Shown here: one piece after another, positions 56,894-64,000 of the stretch
Numbering within the stretch: the first letter of the stretch is position 1
Layout: each line of letters opens with the position of its first letter
From: Tetrapyrgos nigripes
Lineage: Eukaryota > Basidiomycota > Agaricomycetes > Agaricales > Campanellaceae
Assembly: GCA_013368315.1 (NCBI GenBank)
Contig: JAACJM010000346.1
Coordinates: 1-64,000 of the forward strand
Direction: 5' to 3'
DNA length: 64,000 nucleotides
Notes under the pieces: generated by a model
Told to the model about the DNA's origin: nothing
Seen by the model: only the letters and a program-made list of their open reading frames with translations
Database searches by the model: none
Position numbers and translations under genes: made by a program

Positions 56894-57903
56894 TGGGATG
56901 TGGGGGAACACTGTTCACAGAATATTGTTTCTTGACAGCAAAAGTGGTGTTTATGGAAGATACATCTCGGCCACAATTTGTAAATTTTCAGAATTGGACT
57001 CTGGGATACATATGAATACATACTGCGTTCGAGGCTACCAGCTATTTTTGCCAACCTGCGCTTAGTAGGTACGACCTGACTCTGGCATGACGTGGTCGTC
57101 AACGGTCTTTGGATCTGGTCCAGACCGATTCTGGACATTCCGGTTATCGGGAAGGGGAAAGACGGCTTAATTTGAGTGGCGGCGAATAGGAGTTTGAGGT
57201 CGTGGTAAAATTTTCAAGGTCGACATAAGTTGACTCGGCCTTTAAGAGGCCTCGTAATAAATAGTTAGTCACTTGAATCGCATCTTAGGAACTACGGCTG
57301 ACGTTCGTTCCGCAAATTCTTCGTGCGTACCTCCAAGCTTGAAGGTTGGTACTGTACTTCAGTGACCTACAAACACTTTGCCAGGCGAGATCAAAAGACT
57401 GTGTATATCTTCAACACAAGGAGGACTACGCGCACTGTATACAGTGGACCACATCAGTATATTTAGTGTTTTCAATCATGGGTACCGGTGTTCGCCCTGT
57501 GCTATTTCCGTGCCACCTAGGTGTTCAAACTAAAAGCCGTACAATCATTGTTCATTTTTCTTGAAGCTCAGCTCCCAACCAAGGCTTTTTGGACACGAAC
57601 GTTTGAAAGACGAATCTTATCTTATAGGTCAATAGGTTACTACTAACCCAAGTTCATAATCATTCGGCCAGTAGTAAACATTGCAGCAACTGTCTTCAAT
57701 GTCCACCTTCTCAAAGTGCGCAATGGAGCCGTAACTCACGCTACTCACTGTAAGCCCGAATCCCCCCTGAACTAGGTCCTCATGATAACGGTAAAGACAT
57801 ACGTACGTGGACGTGGATGTGGAAGGCACTGATTTCAACCTCTATGTCACTGGAAAGCCTTTTTTGACCGAGACTTAACCAGGAACATTACCCGGTCAAT
57901 GGA
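56894..57903. other. Intergenic within the secreted-protein cluster
   Basis: No further copy found. About 57640-57900 resembles 59600-59910 (TAAAGACATACG, GTGGACGTGGA, GGAAGGCACTGATTTCAACC, TCACTGGAAAGCCTTTTTTG), another part of the segmental duplication. Confidence 0.55.
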
Positions 57904-57904
57904 C

Positions 57905-58170
57905 TAGTACTACTTCCTCAGGTCCCATCATCCGCCGCCACAAAGAAATGTGCGCTCAGGACGGGTCCCTTTGCTTCGAAGCCTAACCTTGCTGTTTTCT
58001 CCAGATGTACTGCACTCATGGCCAAGAAAGCACATGTAAGTTTCGAGAAAGGTATTTAATCAAGTCGACGAACGACACCTACTCCCAGCTCGGGTTTCCT
58101 CGACGTCGGACAACCTCTCCAATCAGCATACTTAACCAATCTCAAAGCTTTTGTTCTCTGCATCAATACA
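57905..58170 (+). promoter_or_regulatory. Shared promoter block, copy C
   Basis: Matches blocks A and D. The TATA-type GGTATTTAATCAAG lies at 58051, 120 bp before the ATG, followed by GTCGACGAACGACA. Confidence 0.75.
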
Positions 58171-58602
58171 ATGCAACTCAAGCTCAACAGAATCTTCGTC
58201 GCAGTCAGCGTCATGTTGATCACAGTAATTGGTCCATCCGCTGCTCAGAACTGCCAGACCTTCGATGATTGTCCTGGAAGTGATGTACGTGAACAAGAAA
58301 AGTTTTGCCAGGTTGACCGGCGCTGAAATTTTATTATATGCAGGTGTGCTGCAGGCTTGTAAGTCATTGATATTTGGAAACATCTGTCAATCTAGAAAAT
58401 GCGCTTTAACTAGGGTGCTGGTGGTACGTGCATTGCACTTAACAAATGTGTCAATGTTGGGGACGACGGATTCGTGAGTGACTACTATCTGTGGTTACGA
58501 CGTATTAATTCTCACTGATAACTTTGCTGCTGTTCAAATCGTTAGGGTCAATGTTCGGTATCAACAGGTGTAGGACTCCCCCTTACCGGAAGGTGCGATT
58601 GA
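58171..58602 (+). CDS. Small secreted eight-cysteine protein, copy C (81 aa)
   Basis: Four phase-0 exons: 58171-58284, 58344-58358 (15 nt, VCCRL), 58414-58473, 58546-58602. A signal peptide (MQLKLNRIFVAVSVMLITVIG) precedes a mature part with C-x5-C-x5-CC-x7-C-x5-C-x10-C-x13-C. DCPGSD, KCVNVGDDGF and GQC align with copy B; the last loop is longer (STGVGLPLTGR). Exon borders fall between cysteine pairs. The upstream block is nearly identical to those of copies A and D, so the copies are probably expressed under the same conditions. Likely a secreted, disulfide-stabilised peptide. A role as effector, defence peptide or wall protein cannot be told from sequence. Confidence 0.87.
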
Positions 58603-59917
58603 GGAGAATGCAAGACTGGAGCCTGGTAATGGCATGGCTTGGGAAAATCATTTTTTCAGTGTGGTGAAGGTGTATCACGACTGCGTCTTGTAACGTATAT
58701 ACGATGTGGAAATTGTTCTCCTCTTGTCATGTTGCAGAGAGACCATAGCGCGCCTTTGACGCAAAGACGAGATTGCGGTCGACATGTGGGAATGATCTGG
58801 TATCAAAACATCTTGTAACGATTGGTATGAACACGATATGACGTAAAGACAAGATTGTCGTCGACGTGGGGGAACGTTCAAACCGCCAAAAGAGTACAGG
58901 TTAACCTTGGCAATAGTATGAATTTTGCAGGTGCACATTTCTCAGCGAACGGTCAAATCTGGGACCGTACCAATGCCAGGATTGTTCCGGCAGTCACCGG
59001 GTCCGGAAAGCCTTTTCTGGTAGCCAGGAACATGATCTCCTGAGCAGGAACCTTTCGGACTTGAAATCTTGCTATTTTTTCCAGACGTACTGCATCCGCG
59101 GCCAGCAAGAGAACGCATGCACAGGGCTTTGGGAAAATCTTGTCCTAAACGAGAGCCATGCGGCGATACTAGAATAATTCTCGACAAAACGGAAAGATGT
59201 CACGAGCTCTCTCCGATCATGGCTCGGAGGGCGTAAACGCGCAGGCTATCACCATCAATGTGTACGAGCATGGTCTATAGCAGGTGCACATCTCTCAGCC
59301 TGGGTTATATTGGCTCATAGATAGATAGATAGATAGATAGATACACAGGTCCCATTGAGGAACTACCGGTTTACAGGTCATAAGTAGTACACGAGGGGAA
59401 AATACTTGAAGTTAATAATTCGTTACCCCAATTCTACATTAAGTACTATGGGGCGGGACTAAGAAAGATCCCCCCCCCTTGTACCTGTCTCCACAGGGAC
59501 CAACCGTCCTTCTACACGGCGAGAGGGTTCTGCTACGGGAAGGTATCTCGTGAGTATAGAGAAGTTATAGACATAGAAAACCCTATTCCTATCTCGTCGG
59601 ACTTGATCTCAACTTCTATATCACCGGAAAGCCTTTTGTGTTCAAACCAAAATAACTGTACGATCAGTGTTCATTTTTAAACTTGAAGCCCAGCTTCCAG
59701 CCAGCCAAAGCTAAGTTTGGACACGAATGTTTGAACCTTATGAGGAACCGCTGCTCACGCTACTCAGTGTTAGCCCGAATGTCCCCTGAACCAGGTCCTC
59801 ATGATAGCGGTAAAGACATACGTGGACGTGGAAGGCACTGATTTCAACCTCTATGTCACGGTCACTGGAAAGCCTTTTTTGACCGCGATTTAACCAGGAA
59901 CGTTACCCTGGTCAACG
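58603..59917. other. Intergenic with duplicated fragments
   Basis: Holds block X second copy (58928-59040), a short internal duplication (TGACG.AAAGACGAGATTG at about 58755 and 58841), the fragment shared with 9462-9610 (59172-59285), an ATAG microsatellite, and the 59600-59910 block shared with 57640-57900. No gene. Confidence 0.6.
59317..59343. repeat. (ATAG)n microsatellite
   Basis: Between six and seven perfect ATAG units. Confidence 0.95.
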
Positions 59918-60155
59918 TACTACTAGCTAGTACTACTTCTTCAGGTCCCCATCATCGGCCGCTACAAGGAAATGTGCACTCAGGACGGGTCCTTTTTCTT
60001 CGAAGCCTAACGTTGGCCAGAAGAGATCACATGCAAATATCGAGAAAGGTATTTAATCTAGTCGACGAACGACAACTAACCTCAAGTTTCTTCGACGTCG
60101 GACAACCAATCAGCCTACTTAACCAATCTCAAAGCTTTCGTTCTCTGCATCAACA
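59918..60155 (+). promoter_or_regulatory. Shared promoter block, copy D
   Basis: Nearly identical to block A, including TACTACTAGCTAGTACTACT. The TATA-type GGTATTTAATCTAG lies at 60048, 108 bp before the ATG. Confidence 0.75.
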
Positions 60156-60551
60156 ATGCAACTCAAGCTCAACAGAATCTTCGTCGCAGTCAGCGTCATG
60201 TTGATCACAGGTCAATTTGGCACTGCTCAAGGGTGCCAGACCTTCGATGATTGTCCTGGAAGTGATGTACGTGAACAAGAAAAGTTTTACTAGACAGTTG
60301 ACCGGTACTGAAAATTTATTATGTGCAGGTGTGCTGCTTGTTTGTAAGTCATTGATATTTGGAAACATCTGTCAATCTATAAAATGCGCTTCAACTAGGG
60401 TGCTGGTGCCAGTGCCTGCATTCAATTGGACCAATGTATCAATGTGAGTGACGTCGACTACTATTTGTGATTACGACGTACTAATACTCACTGATAGGGA
60501 CAATGTGTGACCATTGCAGGAGGAGTGCCTCGTGGATCCTGTGATGCGTGA
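60156..60551 (+). CDS. Small secreted eight-cysteine protein, copy D (74 aa)
   Basis: Four phase-0 exons: 60156-60266, 60329-60343 (15 nt, VCCLF), 60399-60443, 60498-60551. The signal peptide and first domain are almost identical to copy A (LITGQFGTAQ, then CQTFDDCPGSD). The mature part keeps eight cysteines: C-x5-C-x5-CC-x8-C-x5-C-x4-C-x11-C. Exon 3 is five codons shorter than in B and C (the GDDGF-type segment is lost), which shortens the sixth loop. Secreted peptide of unknown role. Confidence 0.85.
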
Positions 60552-61471
60552 GGAGGGTGCGCACACTAGCATGGTTGGTTTTGGCTACGTAGACGTGCGA
60601 AATGTATATCTGAGATTGCCATCTTTGGTATGCGGAAGTATAGAAATATGACTGCTGTGATTGGCTGACTGATATGGTCCTCACTGTTACACGTGTGACG
60701 CCGCTCAAATTTAAAACGTCATATCCTCTCCTCATCGTCAACCACGATGAGCTCGTACCTCGGCCAACGCCTAGGCACCATGGCGGCCATCTTCTATGGA
60801 AAGCAGGAAGGGCCCGCTCAAGCAGGAAGGGCTTGCTCACTTAAGCGAGCATAAGCGCGGTGATGGAGCATAAATAAGGCAGTAGGACCCCTGACACTTC
60901 GATTTTGAATAAATTATTATACATGTGCTGTTTACTCATGTTTACTCTGCCTCTTCGGCAGACCGAATACATTCCACAGACGTATATGGAGTCTGTGGAA
61001 TGTATTCGGTTGTCTGCTAGGACGCGCGTTCGATTGATTTTAGCCGTCAGCGGCTTATTACACATAAACCCCAAAAAAGGAAATCAGGTACTCGCACGCC
61101 TTTTACATTCCTTTGTTGTTCCTCTGCATGATTTTTTTGTTCATGGTCTTTATTCTTCATTTATGGCACCTATGTCAGCTGACGAAGTACTCGGAACCCA
61201 TTTTTATCCTCAGACGGCGGCCCAAAACCGCTCAGAAGGACCCGCGGGAAATCTTTCGGCAATTGCCGTACCGCACTGTAACAGGCGACACGACGTACAC
61301 TTTAAGAGCCTTTGGACTCATTTTCCCCAAAATAACTCCCCTGGACATGTAGAATGGTAAATCTACATCCTAGTCCTGGTCTAAATCCTGAAAATCGCGC
61401 AGAAACATTGCAACTCAGAAGGTCAGTTCAGAAATTGAAATTGACAGATGTGGCTACTACAGGATACAGGA
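60552..61471. other. Intergenic with a long hairpin
   Basis: No gene supported; a frame of about 150 codons at 60905-61360 has no family features. Positions 60811-60839 hold a direct repeat CAGGAAGGGC(C/T)(C/T)GCTCA. The hairpin at 60962-61010 is described separately. Confidence 0.5.
60962..61010. repeat. Perfect 20-bp-arm hairpin
   Basis: ACCGAATACATTCCACAGAC (60962-60981) is exactly inverted at 60991-61010 around the 9-nt loop GTATATGGA. The stem can be lengthened by five more pairs across a 3-nt bulge. It is followed by TGTCTGCTAGG. Confidence 0.9.
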
Positions 61472-63237
61472 CTAGTCATCACTAGACTCCTCATCTGAAC
61501 TGAATGCCACTACTCCATCTGCTATATCCTCTTCCTCTTGATCTTCACCTAAGCCTAAGCCTCCATTAAAACCCCCCAAATAGCCTGTCTCTTCATTATA
61601 TCCCAGAGGCACAAGTTCTTCAATGACATCTCCAAGGCACACTGAAGAGCCTCACGCAATTCATTCACAAATATCTCCCTGTCATCAACATAAGGCTGCA
61701 GACAAAGGGTCTCCACAAGGGGAATGTTAGCCTCAAACATAGACAGCAAGTCCTCATACACATTCCACACATTGTGACGAGTTATAGTGGGTGAATCCAG
61801 CTGAACATGGTAAGCTGAGATGCAGCGCTGAAATTCAGGATCAACAAGCTGAAATACTTCATGATCAGGAGGGGCATAAAGCTGTTCAGCTCTCTTGATA
61901 TAATCTCCCTCTGGATCAATCAAAACCTGCCAACCTAGGGTGAGATTACACCACTGGCTAGAACAGAATCACTCACCTTGAAATCAATATCATTAGGGGA
62001 AAAATCTTGTGTTTCTGGGCCCTTTTTGCAGTATTGTTCACAAGGTAGACATAGTGATCCAGTTCTGCTTGAAACCAAGGAATAAATACCCATTTGAATA
62101 CATTACTAGGAAAATGAGTCAGCACTTATTGGGGCTCTTGCTTAAATTCAAAGTCACTGTTGAAGTGCATTGTCACAGCTGTAGTCGACATTGGGGTTTG
62201 ATAAAATGTCCTCAAATCCTGGCATAAAGTTATGTTGCAGATTTGACCAGACAATCTCTGGAGGGATATTATTTTTTTCCTTCATATATCGATATTGCAA
62301 TGTGCCTTCAAGTGAAGGATCAAGACTCTGTCGAATAAAGGAGTGTCCTTTAGCCAAACAAAAGTTTTCTGGGCCTGGGTCACTCTGTGTAATCAGAGGT
62401 ACATCTAAAATACAGACATTCAATTGGGAGTTTATAACCTTAGAAGCATTGCACTTACAGCCATCACTCTTTATACAATCAAGATAATAGTGGAATATGA
62501 GATGAGGATTTAAGTTTGTCCACCAAACCTTCAGCCATTTCATCTTGCCTAGAGTATAATCCAAAAATTGATCAGAATCACAATTTCTTCAGGTTTCTAT
62601 AATTTAATTTACAAACCAGTATGAAGTGCCAGGCCATGCTTCTTAAGCTTATCATGCTGATCAACACACCAAACATCATTCACTCCAGCAGCCCAGAATA
62701 CATGTCATCTAAGCTGCCTTCGCTTGCATCCCCAGAGAAGATCTGGCTCATACTCTTGCATATATTCAATAATCACCTTCCTGTAATATCTCTCAATTCA
62801 ATATCTTCATAAATTGACTGAGCACATACCTGGTCACCTCCATATTATAGTCATGTTTTAGGCGTTTCTTCATATCATTCCAACCAGCCATTGGAAACAT
62901 TTGTTGCAACTCTGTCATGGGCTTAATGATATCAGAGACTTGGTATTCTGGTATACAGACAGTTAGAATTGATACAGTCACATTGAGCACAATAGAAAAC
63001 TGAAATACCAGCACTTCTAGTCCTAATCAATCCCAGAGATTCCCTCATCTTATGAAACTTCCTGATTCTGTAGAGTTGAAATTTAGCTGAACATACCCCA
63101 GACATGAAGTAGATTTCGTACCCTAGACCATATTTTTCAGTGTCAAAGCAATGATCATCCTTAAGAGTACGCAAGATCTTGACATCATCCCATCCATAAT
63201 TCCAATATTTGGTGATATCTGGGGTAATTTTCTCCAA
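61472..63237 (-). pseudogene. Integrase-like (DDE core) protein, decayed
   Basis: The minus-strand gene is of a type common in Agaricomycete genomes. From the N-terminus: LKDDHCFDTEKYGLG and IRKFHKMRESLGLIRTRS (about 63030-63160), FPMAGWNDMKKRLKHDYNMEVTRYVL (62815-62900), FWAAGVNDVWCVDQHDKLKKHGLALHTG (about 62610-62700, first Asp), VWWTNLNPHLIFHYYLD, VPLITQSDPGPENF (second Asp), QYRYMKEKNNIPPEIVWSNLQHNFMPGFEDIL, a C-terminal all-helical part, and an acidic tail EDQEEEDIADGVVAFSSDEESSDD ending at TAG 61474-61472. Lesions: TGA at 62707-62705, an arginine position before the FWAAG block, and a one-base shift at a run of six G (61577-61572 on the minus strand). Whether it is a host or a transposon gene is unknown. 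Confidence 0.7.
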
Positions 63238-63416
63238 TGGAGCTGAAGAAGAAAAGAGTCAGTTTGATACAAGTTGATAAATAATTGTACAAACAGTTTG
63301 GTTTATTGAAACCCATGATTGTGTAGATAATGCAGTAGCAGGATAGCTTTTATAGTCCAGCAGAGGTATGATATACTGCAAAGCATGTTGAACGATCATT
63401 GGCCACTCACCACGTT

Positions 63417-63935
63417 CAGTAAGCCTCAAGGCAGTTGGCCGTAACATTTTGTTCACCGTTACAATCAGAAAGCCTCGAGATGTTGGCCGTATATATTTTG
63501 AATTTTGACACGTACATTACAATCAGAAAGTCTCGAGACGTTGGCTGTAACATACATATTTTGATGTTCACCTGTAACGTTTGACGTTCACCCCCTATGC
63601 TGTAACATTTTGAATACTCACCATTATAATCAAATAGTACAGATGTACTCAGCAGTAAGCCTTAAGGCAGTTGGCCGTGACATGAGGTTTTTTGGCCGCT
63701 GGATTTGTGGCTGCTCACCGCTACCATTATGCCATGAAAGCCTTGAGACATTGGCCGTACATCTTTTGAATTTTGACACGTACATTACAATCAGAAAGCC
63801 TCGAGACGTTGGCTGTAACATGCATATTTTGATGTTCACCTGTAACGTTTGACATTCACCCCCTATGCTGTAACATTTTGACCACTCACCATTATAATCA
63901 AATAGTACAGATGTACTCAGCAGTAAGCTGATGCA
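63417..63935. repeat. Tandem repeat of about 240-270 bp
   Basis: 63417-63655 and 63653-63935 are near copies: AGTAAGCC(T)TCAAGGCAGTTGGCCGT, CCTCGAGA(T/C)GTTGGC, TTTTGAATTTTGACACG, TACATTACAATCAGAAAG, TAACGTTTGACGTTCACCCC, ATTATAATCAAATAGTACAG. Within each unit, TTGGCCGTAACAT and ACAATCAGAAAG..TCGAGA recur two or three times, so the array has a smaller sub-unit of about 65 bp. Confidence 0.8.
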
Positions 63936-64000
63936 GCAGCAGCTCAATTGAGATCAACCCTTTTTGGCAATATTGATGAATGCTTCAAAAAATTTCCTCT

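Noticed and set aside
60905..61360. 151-codon ORF
   Set aside because: No splice signals, no domain, overlaps the hairpin, and its composition looks random.

Overview
The window looks like a piece of an Agaricomycete (mushroom-forming basidiomycete) genome. The signs are short introns (about 35-75 nt) with GTRNGT donors in every host gene, the UstYa-like, NLR and multi-pass membrane protein types present, and basidiomycete-type transposons (CACTA/Tnp2, hAT, Tc1/mariner, Ty3/Gypsy). All gene models were spliced by eye and none was checked against a database.

Region 1 (1-21.5 kb) has normal CpG content and keeps host genes. A UstYa-like gene (3' exons 655-1346, probable 5' exon near 7810-7901, minus strand) appears to be cut in two by a roughly 6.5 kb CACTA-like element. 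That element carries three genes: an acidic-tailed protein, a Tnp2-type transposase and a coiled-coil protein. Next come a seven-helix membrane protein (8131-9342), a 55-aa secreted peptide (10230-10458, minus), a second UstYa-like gene (10811-11417, minus), a single-pass membrane protein (11703-12711, minus) and a GNAT acetyltransferase (13562-14609). A complete 5.1 kb hAT element with perfect 8-bp target duplication follows (15416-20564).

Region 2 (21.5-37.2 kb) is CpG-poor. It opens with a large NLR-type gene (NB-ARC/NACHT plus near-identical 40-aa TPR-like repeats, 21528-24617). After it lie palindromic MITE-like sequence and two decayed Gypsy elements, one holding a solo LTR and the other a 1.1 kb non-autonomous hAT element.

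Region 3 (37.2-51.4 kb) is nested retrotransposons. A minus-strand Gypsy element (37267-45706, 5-bp target duplication) contains a Tc1-like element with arms of about 212 bp. It is followed by LTR fragments and a further Gypsy gag/protease remnant that carries a collagen-like stretch and a solo LTR. In all these elements most premature stops are TGA where the context calls for arginine, that is CGA to TGA, consistent with deamination of methylated CpG.

Region 4 (54-61 kb) is, in my view, the most interesting host locus. It is a tandem family of small secreted eight-cysteine proteins, with three intact genes and one truncated copy. The intact genes share a four-exon structure with a 15-nt (five-codon) second exon, and all four copies share a TATA-type promoter. 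Region 5 (61.4-64 kb) is a decayed integrase-like gene next to a tandem repeat. I found no rRNA, tRNA or CRISPR array.
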